Shown here piece after piece: positions 13,238 through 23,627 of a DNA stretch of 64,000 nt; position 1 is the stretch's first letter; every line of letters begins with the position of its first letter. This stretch comes from Morchella semilibera (Eukaryota; Ascomycota; Pezizomycetes; Pezizales; Morchellaceae): NCBI GenBank assembly GCA_009192285.1, contig CM018605.1, positions 2,335,247-2,399,246 of the forward strand. Direction: 5' to 3'. The translations under genes were made by a program, and so were the position numbers. The notes under the pieces are model-generated. The model saw only the letters and a list, made by a program, of their open reading frames with translations. It was not told where the DNA came from and did not search any database.

Positions 13238-14748
13238 ATGGAGGCTCCCACGATAAATACCCTTATGGTCGAGGGGTCGTTCGACGGTAACTCCCGGAAT
13301 CTGCAGAAAATGCCGTTTTGGTAGGCAGTGGGCTAACGGACAGGGTAGACCAGATCCTCGAGATGGCCCAGTACATCGATGTCCGCAAGGGATCACAGGA
13401 TCTTGCTCCCGAGCTTGAGGGTCTTGTTGAGTCTGGAGACAAGGAGGCGGCGCTCAAGAAGATTGTTGACGCAAGTAGCGTGCTTTCCTCCGCGCCGGAG
13501 AAGGGTACAACGATCTCTACCTAATACACAAATATAGAACTATAAAACTGATAGTAAAAATTTCACAGAGTACATCCCAGCTTACAATCTCCTCATCCAC
13601 CTGATCCGCAGCTCCGCCGAGCTGCCGAGTCTCCTCCCCACTCTCCTCCAGAACCTTGCTACCCCCCCTCCTACTTCACCACACAACGGACCTGCATTGT
13701 CGATCCACGCGCTCTCAACCATCTTCAATGTTCTCCCGGCTAGCAGCAAGCTCCGATACCCCGTCTTCAAGACCACTTTGAAGCTCACCTCCGACTGCGG
13801 AATGTACGAGACACTTCAGCCCCAGCTTAAGAACGTTGAGAAGTGGGTTGGCGAGTGGAGTTCCTCCCCCGAGGAAATCAGGGAGTTGTACCTCTCCATT
13901 GCAGACACCGCCGAGAACGCTGGCGACAACGAGTATGTCCAATTTACCCCTTTAAGAGTACCGATATCTTAGTAAACTTGTTACTAACACACGATATAGA
14001 GAGTTCTACACATTCCTTTTCAAGGCTCTCCAGACCATCCCCGCCGCCGACGCAGCTAGCGAACAGGCCCGCGCTCTTGCTCTCCGCCTCGTTAAGGCCG
14101 CTGTCAACATCCCTTCCCGCCTCGAGTTTGACGACCTGATTGTTCTCCAGGCCGTACAAAAGCTTGCCGGCACCGACACTGAGGCATTTGCTCTCCTCGA
14201 GGTCTTTATTGGTGGAGATCTTGAGGACTATGAGGAGTTCAATGATGAGCACGACGGTTGGGTTGATGACAATGGTTTGTCCTTCTAAACCTTTCCTCTT
14301 CTATTTTTTTTTTTTTTTTACTAATATCAACGTAGGTATCGACCACCCCATTGCTTTCCGCAAGATCCGTCTCCTCACCCTCGCCTCCCTCGCCTCACAG
14401 GCACCCAACCGCGAACTTCCCTACAACATTATTGCCCGCCGCCTCCATATTCCCAGCGACGAGGTCGAGCTCTGGGTCATTGACGTGATCCGCGCTGGTC
14501 TTGTCGAGGGTAAGCTCTCGCAGCTCAACCAGACCTTCCTCATCCACAGATCCACGTACCGGTCATTCGGCAAGCACGAGTGGGAGGAAGTTGCCGGCAG
14601 ACTAGACATCTGGAGGCAGAGTCTGAGGGGAATATTGGAGACTGTCCGGGGTGCCAGGGAGGCGGTTATGGAGCAGCATGGGAAAGAGCAACAGGCGTCT
14701 ACGAACGCCGTGGAAAGGGCGGGGAGGTCTCTGGAAATCGAGGCTTAG
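13238..14748 (+). CDS. Eukaryotic translation initiation factor 3 subunit M
   Basis: PCI-domain subunit of eIF3, which organises the 43S pre-initiation complex. Exons 13238-13286, 13325-13504, 13569-13932, 14000-14274 and 14336-14748 give an open frame of 426 aa. Conserved parts include NTLMVEGSFD, VDQILEMAQYID, SSAPEKEYIPAYNLLIHLIR, the PCI core (HPIAFRKIRLLTLASLA, PYNIIARRLHI, DVIRAGLVEGKLSQL) and the C-terminal helix. The first intron is the weak point. Ending it at 13324 keeps the frame, but makes it only 38 nt and adds residues not expected in homologues. Ending it at 13343 gives 57 nt with a good CTAAC branch site, but leaves the frame one base short at a GGG run. The second reading plus a miscalled G is my preference; the span is the same either way. 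Confidence 0.93.
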
Positions 14749-16633
14749 AGGGGAGAAGGGTTCTTTGTGTTATGTCGTGGATTTGTGGTTTAACTAGGTA
14801 GTTAGTTGGCAGGCTTATCCTCTTGTTTTTTTTTTTTTTTTTCACTATTTACTTTCTTACTTCCAGTCTTCTTTATTACTATCATCTTCTTTTTCTTCTT
14901 GTGTCAATTTTTTTTTCTTGCTTTTTTTTTTTTCATGAGGCCATGGAATTAAAATGGGAGCGGGCGGATGGGTCTAAACAAAAATTGGAGAGGTGAAATT
15001 GATAGAGCGTTTTTTTTCCTTCTCTTTTTCCTTGCTTCATTCTCTTTGGACCTTATGGTATACATGTATCTATATGTATTTTTCCACGACAGGGGCGCGC
15101 GGCCTGGTTTACAGAATACATACAGAAAGTACATGTACCACCACTCCGTCCATGCGGGCCCTTGAACAAATCCGGTAAAGTCGGTCGATCTTTTTAGCGC
15201 GGGTGATATCTGGTGATCCAAGCATTCTGTTCTCCCTCTCTCGGCCCCGCTCCGCCGGCCCCTGTCTCTCCTGGCGCTGCTGCATGTGTCTCTCTTCCGG
15301 AACTGAGGGAACGTACATGTACTTACATGTATGCAATGGGGGGGGGAGGGGGGAGGGGGGCGCAAACTGTAAAAGGATCCTATCTGCTTCCAGATCCATC
15401 AACGAGCAGAACGCCCATCTTGGTCCAGCGCCATCTATGCCTCCTTACAACCCGCTCTGTGAGGTGCCTCGTGGCGGGGTGTTGTAGGGCTGTGGGGGTA
15501 CATGCAGTTATATACATGTAGCTGAGAAGGGACCCCCCCCCCCTATGGGCTGGGCAGTATGTTGGACAGCAGGTAGACTGAGGGCGTCCTCACAAGGCGG
15601 TGGATGTAGGTACTCTAGAGGGTGCATCCCGATTCGATACACACATTTAGGTACATAGCCGTGGTTCCTGGCTGTCGACTCTGGTACATACATGCTCGGA
15701 GGGAGAGATCAAGAGTGCTCTCACAGCTATGTAGGGATACATACCGGCTACATACTTGACATCGGCAGAGACCCCCACAGATCACCTAGCGGCTGGTGGT
15801 GTATGGCTACATCCTCCATATACTTCTTGGGGGACTAGATGCACTGCATGTATCGCCAGCAGGCCTCTCCTGCTGGACGGTCGTGGAACTACATGTACTT
15901 CATAACTGACCCTTCTCACAAGTATACTATAGAGAAAACCTCCTTCGAATCGCAACCGAGTAGCCTCAAGGCCACTCTCGCTAAACCGGGCAATAAAGAC
16001 ATACATTATACATGTCTAGTCCCCCCCCCCCATCAACCACCATGCTAGAAATAAGTATAAGTACTTACATAAAGTACATGTACTATAATATTATAATATT
16101 TATTACTATTACTCTCAGCCAGGCTCCCCCGGTAACAATACCGCTGTTCCTGACCTGGCCACTGCCCAATTTCTTTGTTGGTCCTTTGTTGTTTGTTCTT
16201 TGTTTTCGGGCGGTATATAATAAAGACCATCACACGGCGGCGCGTTGTTTCGAAACTGCAACTCACAAACAAGACAAACAGAACAAAAACCTACCACGAG
16301 TGACGGCGCATGAAGTTGCCTGAGAGCAATCAACCTTTTTTTTTCGTCTTTCCCCCCTTCTAGTCCTTGGCACTGTTGTGGGTGACTCAAACAGCAAGAG
16401 AAGGCTGTGACTCTTCTTTTACCCTTTACCTATAATACAATATATGTAATGTAATCTAATCTTCTTCTTCTCACCTTCTTCTTCTTCTTCTCCCCTAAAC
16501 TATATATCGCTTCTTGTATACCAAATAATACTTACCTACCTGCCAGCTACCTTGCACGTGACCCATAGCTAAGATCACAACCAAAATTACAACCAAAATC
16601 ACAACCTTTATCTACAGTCCCTCATCCCCCGCC
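14749..16633. other. Gene-free spacer with many TACATGTA palindromes
   Basis: Starts with T-rich sequence fitting the eIF3m 3' UTR. Several short overlapping frames on both strands have no recognisable domain and are low-complexity. Seven of the 23 TACATGTA palindromes found in the window lie here (15061, 15130, 15314, 15324, 15513, 15890, 16075). G-runs at 15339-15360, a C-run at 15533-15543, and CTT-type repeats at 16458-16490 precede the next gene, probably as its promoter and leader. Confidence 0.5.
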
Positions 16634-17968
16634 ATGCCCCCACCGCCAAAGCCTTCCTCCGAGGACTCCCCCGAGTCCTCCGGAACCGGCGGAAGGAAGC
16701 TCATCCAGACCAAACTCAACTTCCCACGCCTCTTGCCGCGACCCCCTGCCGAGTCCTCCTCTTCGTCGTCGTCCTCGTCGTCCTCGCCGTCCTCCAACGC
16801 TTCTACTACACCCGGCCTACTCACTGGTGGCAACCGCGGGCCCGACGGGCTCTACCGTCACCGACAATGGTTGCGCCAGGATCCCCCCCCTGAGAACAAC
16901 GAAGAGCAGACGCCGCGGCAGCGGCAGCAGCAGAACATCCGAGGCGGTGGGCCCAAGGAAGAGTGGTGGTCCTTGGGGCCGAGGGTGTTGAACAAGCCGA
17001 GCAGGGGGAAGCAAGATCTGGCGGCCATTGCGAGGGAGACTCTGTAACCAAACCCCCACCCACCCCCGGGATCCTCTTCCCTGTTCCCAGGGAATGCATA
17101 GCTGTAGATAGGGGTAGCTAGCTAACCACCACCTACCCACAGTGCTCTGATCCCTGGCGTTCTCGCACTCCACCCTCTCCCCCCCTCAGTCCTCTACTCA
17201 GATCGCGATCCCCCCCGCCCAGTACCTAAAGAGCTATGTCCCAACATCACCCTCCCCTACAGCGACCCCGAAGCCCCCGGATTCCCTGGCACACGCATCC
17301 GCGTTGTCGACGGCGACAGCTTCGACGTCGCCGCCTCTCTCGGCCAGGTCATGTCGGACCCCCTCCCCGTCCTCGTTCTCAACCTTGCAAATGCACAAGA
17401 ACCCGGAGGCGGCTTCCTCGGTGGGGCAATGGCGCAGGAGGAGGAGCTGTGCTTCCGCTCCACACTGTACCGGACGCTAACCCCTGGCTTCTACCCGTTG
17501 CCCCGCGTCTCGGCGATATACTCGCCGGAGGTGATAGTGTTCCGCACGTCCGTCGCGTCGGGACACTCGATCATGCAGCCGCACGAGTATAAACGGGTTT
17601 CGGTGCTGTCGATGGCGGCAGAGTATAGGCCTGCGCTGAAGCAGGTGGACGGCGGGCCAAAGTTTGCGCGCCAGGAGGACTGCAATCTAATGGCGAGTAA
17701 GATCCGGCTGATGCTACAGATCGCAAAGCAAAGGGGGCATCGAAGGCTCGTGCTGGGGGCCATTGGGTGCGGCGTGTTTGGCAACCCAAGCCAGCAGGTG
17801 GCGGAGATCTTTATGGAGGTGTTTCTGCAGGAGGAGTTTACGGGCGGGTGGTGGAGGGATGTGGTGTTTGCGGTGCTGGACACGGAGACGAGGGAAGGGA
17901 CGTGGGGGAAGTGGGGAAGCGGGCCTTATGGTTCGTTTTGGAAGGTTCTGGACGGGGTACCGGTTTAG
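16634..17968 (+). CDS. PARG-like macrodomain hydrolase (microbial-type PARG catalytic domain)
   Basis: Predicted to cleave ADP-ribose polymers or protein-linked ADP-ribose (bacterial-type poly(ADP-ribose) glycohydrolase family). Exons 16634-17043 and 17143-17968 give 411 aa. The N-terminal 130 residues are disordered, with a run of about 12 serines encoded by a TCC/TCG tract and a QTKLNFPRL stretch that loosely resembles a PCNA-binding motif. The catalytic signature is intact: GGG at about residues 224-226, followed by FLGGAMAQEEEL with the QEE at about 234-236. Downstream are YSPEVIVFR, VSVLSMAAEYRPAL and the ADP-ribose-binding loop LGAIGCGVFGNP. The codons are GC-rich. The HIT hydrolase gene follows 600 bases downstream on the same strand. 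Activity on polymers versus mono-ADP-ribose cannot be told from sequence. Confidence 0.92.
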
Positions 17969-18565
17969 ACGTCTGCTGGATGGGGTTAGGAGGGAGGGGG
18001 AAGGGTTGAGGGGTTCACGCTGGGGATCATGGACTCTCTCTTACCTCTCTGTCAATGAGGATCAAGGACTCTAATCATGGAGGTATCCATTCTTTCCTTT
18101 TAGTAAATGAGCTATAACTTGACTATGCAAACTGTATACCCAAGTAGATATATCCTATTAGTTCTTGAACGAACAAGCTCTCTCTTATATATATATATAT
18201 TATTTTATTTTATATTTTGTTGCTACCGTTGTAATTGTGGCAGCAGCTATCATTGGCACCCACACCTTATTTTTCCTGCTTATGCACATGTAGTTAGCTT
18301 GAAGCAATACAATAGTAACAGTCAATGATCAACACCACAACTTTCTGATCATTTCCACTCGCGCATGTAGCGGGCCCCGATTAACATGCGCTCTCACGTG
18401 CGCGGCTCCAGGACCTCGGCAGAATGCAACCTACATACATACAGGTAACTTCAAGTCCTATTAACATCTGGGGCCTCCCACCAGTATCTAAACTTTACAA
18501 GTATATACATACATACATAAGTACCTACCTACGTAGACAACCAAGCGCCCATCCACCCACGCACC
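17969..18565. other. Spacer between PARG-like and HIT genes
   Basis: AT-rich 3' region with a TA run near 18187-18202, then the HIT promoter with CATA/TACC repeats at 18506-18532. No gene is seen. Confidence 0.5.
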
Positions 18566-19183
18566 ATGGCCACCCCATGTCCCTTCTGCGCCATATCCGC
18601 CGCCTACCCAGCACACCCGCCCACGGCGCGGCACCCGCCCCCGCAGCCCACCGCGGAGCTCTCCCCACCCGCGCACATGATCCTGTCGACGCCGGCGGTG
18701 CTCGCGTTCCTCGACATCCAGCCGCTGACGCGCGGGCACGTGCTGGTGTGTCCGCGGGCGCACGCGGAGCGCCTCACAGACATGGGGCCGGCGCAGAGCG
18801 CCGCCGTCGGCGCTTGGCTGCCGGTCGTGGCGAGGGCGGTGGTGCGCGTCGTGGGAGTGCCGGACTTCAATGTCGTGCAGAATAACGGTTAGTGGCCTAC
18901 CCCCCACCCTCTTTATGTGTGAGGATGGTGCTAATGGGGAGGCGGTGAAGGAGTGCATGCGGCGCAGGTGGTGCCCCATGTGCACTATCATGTTATCCCG
19001 AGGCCCAGCAGCGAGGAGAGGGAGAAGGTGCTGGCGGGGGCGGGGGGCAGGTGGTTGTTGTCGAGGTATGGGGACGGGGTGAGGAGTGAGTTGGATGATG
19101 AGGAGGGGGCGGAGGTGGCGGCGAGGATCAGGGAGATGGTGGGGAGGGAGGTGAGGAGGGAGGGGGTGGCGGCGTTGTTGTAA
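18566..19183 (+). CDS. HIT-family nucleotide hydrolase/transferase
   Basis: Histidine-triad protein, likely acting on nucleotide phosphoramidates or related adenylylated substrates. Exons 18566-18887 and 18951-19183 give 184 aa. It starts MATPCPFCAI, with the CxxC pair common in HNT1/HINT-like proteins. Conserved strands follow: VLAFLDIQPLTRGHVLVCPRAH, DFNVVQNNG and, after the intron, HAAQVVPHVHYHVIPRP. The catalytic triad HxHxH is at about residues 116-120. A Pro/Ala-rich insertion (residues 10-35) and an acidic, Arg-rich C-terminal tail are additions to the core. It resembles Hnt1-type proteins more than Fhit, because of the CPFC start and the QNNG motif. Substrate not assigned. Confidence 0.94.
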
Positions 19184-20060
19184 TTTGGGGGCGGGGGTGG
19201 TGTAGCTTTTAGAAATTAGGTTGTTTGGATGTAGATAAAGTTGTATAATTTCCTAAAATGGTATGTCTAGTCATGGTATATCACTCGGTGAGATGAGAGG
19301 GCGGTACCAAACGTGGAAACGTGTATATGTGATGGATGGATAAACAACTGGCCATCAATTGAAATCCAGGGTTGGCTTATGACGTGTGGCAGTTTTTGTG
19401 ACTTATGAAAGTAAGGTTATCCGTCAATTAATTACGTAGCTGTTTTGTAAAAGCAAAGCCACTACCAGTGTATCCTTACCCCCCCCCCCCCAAACGAGGT
19501 TTTTGTGCTGGGGGGTAACATATTTGAGTCTTGGATGTTTAGAATTCCCGTGCTGGCTACAGATCACTCTCCCCGTATCTCTTATCTCTATTAATTAAAG
19601 GTATGGGGAGAGTGAGGATTCATAAGGGTCAATACTTTTGCTTTACGTATCATGGATCGAGTGCAAGCTTTGCAGGTATTTGACTTAAAGTAGTGAAATC
19701 GGCCGACTACGGTCCTCAGCTAGCTCAGTACACATGATAGTGTAAGAAAAACCCCCATCCAACGTCTGACGGGGTAAGAAATATATCAAGAAGAAAAAGG
19801 GAAGTGATACTAGAAACAATAAAGATATAGACATAACTCCGAGCTCCGCCAACACATCTTCACCCATATAATTCTAAAAAAAGAAGCACATCCGCTAGTC
19901 TGCGCATTGCTGCCCCGGCCGGGATCGATGCGTGAAATAACACGAAGGAGGTCGGGAGGTTCAATTCAGTCCCTAAGTGTTATTTACTCGACAGCTCTAG
20001 AGACGGAATCAGCTCCCTTTATCTATCTATGTCGGGCTGGTAACTTCAACGTAGAGCGAC
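19184..20060. other. Gene-free spacer between convergent HIT and ankyrin genes
   Basis: No gene is seen. It contains a C-run at 19480-19491 and forms the shared 3' flank of two convergent genes. Confidence 0.5.
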
Positions 20061-22218
20061 TTACGTAGAGAGCTCCGTAGTAAGTGGCCCGTTACTGCCG
20101 AAGGATACTCCTTTGCTGAGTAGAAGCTCAACCGTATCCTTATATCCATATCTTGCTGCATGATGCAATGCTGTCCATTTGTCTTTATCCACCGCCGAAA
20201 TATCTGCCCCTTTGCTGAGTAAAAACTCAACCGTATCTTTATATCCATATCTTGCCGCATGATGCAATGCTGTCCATTTGTCTTTATCCACCGCCGAAAT
20301 ATCTGCTCCTTTGCTGAGTAAAAGCTCAACCGTATCCTTATGTCCATATCTTGCTGCATGGTGCAATGCGGTCCATTTGTCTCTATCCACTGCCAAGATA
20401 TCTGCTCCTTTGCTCAGTAAAAGCTCAACCATATCCTTATCTCTACATCTTGCTGCATGATGCAATGCTGTCCATTTGTCTTTATCCACTGCCGAAACAT
20501 CTGCTCCTCTGCTCAGTAAAAGCCCAACCATATCCTTATATCCATATCTTGCCGCATAATGCAACGCTGTCCAATCTCCTTTATCCACTGCCAGGATATC
20601 TGCTCCTTTGCTGAGTAAAAACTCAACCATACCCTTTCGTTCATCTACTGCTGCTGCATGATGCAACGCTGTCCGTCCTTCTTTATCCGCTGCCGAGATA
20701 TCTGCTCCTTTGCTGAGTAAAAGCCCAACCGTGTCCACAAATATTGCTGCATAATGTAACGCTGTCCATTTGTCTTTATCCACCGCCGAAATATCTGCTC
20801 CTTTGCTGAGTAAAAGCTCGACCATATCCTTATGTCCATGTCTTGCTGCATAATGCAACGCTGTCCGTCCTCCTTTATCCACTGCCGAAATGTCTGCTCC
20901 TTTTCTAAGTAAAAGCTCAACCGTATCCTCATGTCCATATCTTGCTGCATGATGCAATGCGGTCCATTTGTCTTTACCCACTGCCGAAATATCTGCTCCT
21001 TTGCTGAGTAAAAGCTCGACCGTATCCTTATGCCCACCTCTCGATGCACGACCCAACGCTGTCTCATTGTCCCAAATAGTTGAGATGTCCACACCGTCAT
21101 TAATTAGCAGTTGAACCTTATCTGTAAGGCCGCGCGCCGCAGTGATATGCAGTTTCTCTACCCAAAGATCTTTCTGATTGACAAGGTCTATGGAGCTGGA
21201 TATCTTGGGCAACACCTGAACTGCATCTTCTTCCCCGCTTGCGGCTTCAGAGTGCCGTGTTTTATAATTAAATGTATAAAATTTGTTGTTGGGTAGGTCG
21301 AGCGAGTATATTGGTAAACCCAACACTGAAACCTGTGATATATCGGCAATGCTCAACCCTGACATGAAGGACCATCCCATGCTCCGTGCTGCAATTGAAC
21401 TCGATCCGGAACCTTCCGGGGATCCTAGGTACCTGAGTCCCGACCGTCTATAAACTCTAGAAGTTTCTAGAGTAGCATCAAAAGCAAATCTAAACTTGGA
21501 AACGATGGCTCTAGCAGTTCTCCGGCTTGATGTACTTTGAAATGAATATAAAGAACTTGTATCTACGGCTAGAGAATCTTCGCGGACCGTGAGGATTGAT
21601 CCGGCTGGGCCCACTCCGGTTTCTAATCGTTTGAGCCGCTCGGCGATCTCTCTTTGGAAGTTTAACGTCTCACTGATAGCTACGTAGAGGTTTTCTAGGC
21701 TTCTTTCGGCGTGTGCATTCGTTTGACTGTTGTATGAGATACTTATTAACCGCTTTCCGCAAAATATGATTTGTGGCACCAACTGACCTTTGTAATATAT
21801 CCAAAATCAAACTCAACGATGACTTGTGATTTTGCAAGCGTGCAAACAATTGTGCGATAGCACCCTTCTTGCGTGCCCATTTCACTCGTTCCAGTGTTTT
21901 CATGTTGTAACCTGACTTCAGAGCGCTAACCTCCTTCTCAAGTTCGTTGAAGGTAAACACACATGCTGTCAGGGCGACGGCTAAGTGTTCCACGAGGACC
22001 ATGGATTCTTGCGAACCAGTAGCGCGTGCCTCGCCCCATAGATATGTCTGAAGAGAAGTTATTGCGGCCTTGATTGCGTAAATCTCACTCATGACATGCC
22101 GGGCCAAAGCCGGTGCATCATTAGAGTCTCCAACAAACTCGAGTAGCTTCGATGAAACGTGCGTAGCTACTGATATCAAGCCAACTACTGAAGCACCGAC
22201 AGAAAGCGGGTCAGCCAT
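20061..22218 (-). CDS. HeLo-like/STAND N-terminal domain protein with ankyrin repeats
   Basis: Probable self/non-self recognition or signalling protein of the fungal NLR-like world. Exons (minus strand) 22218-21788 and 21726-20061 give 698 aa. Residues 1 to about 200 match the helical N-terminal domain found before fungal NACHT/NB-ARC proteins (starts MADPLSVGASVVGLIS; later KSSLSLILDIL and coiled helices); the choice between Helo_like_N and related prion/SesA-type families is not certain. There is no P-loop or NACHT domain. After a Ser-rich linker, 11 ankyrin repeats of about 33 residues fill residues 330-690. They are unusually alike, for example TALHHAARYGYKDTV and LLSKGADISAVDK recur almost unchanged. 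The last repeat is cut short and followed by 16 unrelated residues. The gene is AT-rich compared with its left neighbours. Start chosen at the ATG giving MADPLS. Confidence 0.88.
20100..21060 (-). repeat. Tandem 99-bp repeats encoding ankyrin units
   Basis: The coding sequence repeats about every 99 bases. Phrases such as CTGCTCCTTTGCTGAGTAAA (plus strand) recur in most units. The units nearest the 3' end of the gene (left side, about 20100-20400) are almost identical; those nearest the 5' end have drifted more. This is the pattern expected if units are gained, lost and homogenised by unequal exchange. Confidence 0.9.
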
Positions 22219-22380
22219 CAAAGCGCGTCAAAGACAATTGAGGAGCACGATAGATTTGTAGTGAGATTTTCGAGACCGAGAACCCGCAACCCTGGAGAAC
22301 GAACTCTAGCTGATACTAATGCGGGGGTTACACGGGCTATTGCGGCGCAGCTCAAAGGTGACAAGAATTATTGCTTGTGA

Positions 22381-22486
22381 CTTTTCAACTAGGCAAGATA
22401 TCAAAAACCCGTGAGACAGAACCGTAGATATAGATATGGTAGAGATTTCGATCTCACAGATTTTTGATATCTTGTCTTGTTAAAAG
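22381..22486. repeat. Foldback (inverted repeat) element
   Basis: Arms at 22381-22416 and 22452-22486 are near-perfect reverse complements over about 35 bases, sharing the core GATATCAAAAA / TTTTTGATATC. They are separated by a 35-base spacer. The element sits 160-270 bases upstream of the ankyrin gene start, within its likely promoter. Confidence 0.8.
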
Positions 22487-22716
22487 GTTATAAGAGATTG
22501 AATTTGCCTGTTTTACCAATCCATTTTAGTTTTCAGCCGTAAAGTGGCTGGAATCTAATTAAGGCCCTCATTGGTTCGAAAGCAGCCGGAGTGGCTAGGA
22601 TTGTTCCAGCTGAGATACCTTTAAGACGCGCCGCGCCATATCAACAGACGTACTTTACTTCTTTGGCAACTATCAGGGCTCTGCATTCTACAGTTCATAG
22701 TGAGCAGTTGCCATTA

Positions 22717-22804
22717 GTCCCGTTCCCAGCCCACACGGTGTGATGTTGGTTATCACAGTAGGCATACAACCAAAAAAAATACCGCTGGGGTCTGGGAACG
22801 AGAC
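22717..22804. mobile_element. Short MITE-like element with TA target duplication
   Basis: An 88-base segment begins GTCCCGTTCCCAG and ends CTGGGAACGAGAC, giving 13-base terminal inverted repeats with one mismatch, and is flanked on both sides by TA. That layout fits a non-autonomous Tc1/mariner- or pogo-type element. Ten-base GTTGCCATTA direct repeats also occur just outside each end. No coding capacity. Confidence 0.6.
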
Positions 22805-23627
22805 TAGGTTGCCATTACTTACTTGGATTTAGTGGCCATCAGCCAATAGCATTTTGGGGGGTGGGAGTACTCCCACTCACCCTCTATGAGTAGATCCGCC
22901 ATACATGGGAATTGGGGGGAGGGGCGGAGGGGGGCTGAAGGCCCTAAAACAACTCATGTAGAGGCCCTGAAGGACTTGATATTGACGTAGATAGAGTCCT
23001 ACAACTCGAGGTCACGAGGTGGTTACCCCTAGTAGTAAGTACTGACATTTTAAATATGAACGCATATTGATCAAACATGTATACTTAAACTACATCCGAG
23101 GTATTTCATATGTATATTTATACCAGCCATTTTTCACTGAGACGCTCCAAAAAGAGATATAAGCCCTGAGTCTAGCCTAACCTATATGGCTTGTTACATG
23201 AATCACTGGGCATCACTCGGAGTTCATGGAGATTATACTTTGCTGAACTAGAAGTCGCAGGCTTGTGGCGGGCTGCAGTTCGTTCGCCCCGTAGAATGCC
23301 AAATTAAGTAGGATTTGCTTCACCTATACCTACGCATTGTTTGTGTTTGTTCACATAGATATATAGTTAAGACTGATTATTTACCACTTCACAGGGCCTT
23401 TCTAAAACGATCGTTATTGGAATGTTTGATAAAAAAAGTTGGATCCTTGAAGATACTACGACACCCCGAAGCCCCGAACCCTATCAACGAAACGAAGTAA
23501 AGTAAAAAAACACAAGCTAGGTTTGGGCGCACATGAGGGGATCAGCCTCATTCGAACATTCGCGGGACGGTCATTAGATTATGCTGTTCCCAACCAGATA
23601 CCATGGAGTCTGCCTCTGCCCTCAGTT

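Larger units (their letters stand above)
22219..23627. other. Upstream region of the ankyrin gene with foldback and MITE-like DNA
   Basis: Holds the promoter of the HeLo-like/ankyrin gene, two inverted-repeat elements listed separately (22381-22486 and 22717-22804), and otherwise AT-leaning DNA with G-runs near 22850-22935. No recognisable gene is seen. Confidence 0.5.

Noticed and set aside
15203-15521. Overlapping frames of about 100 codons on both strands
   Set aside because: Low complexity from G-runs and CT-rich DNA; no conserved motif.
20100-21060. CRISPR-like regularly spaced repeats
   Set aside because: The 99-base period is in frame and encodes ankyrin units; there are no unique spacers and the genome is fungal.
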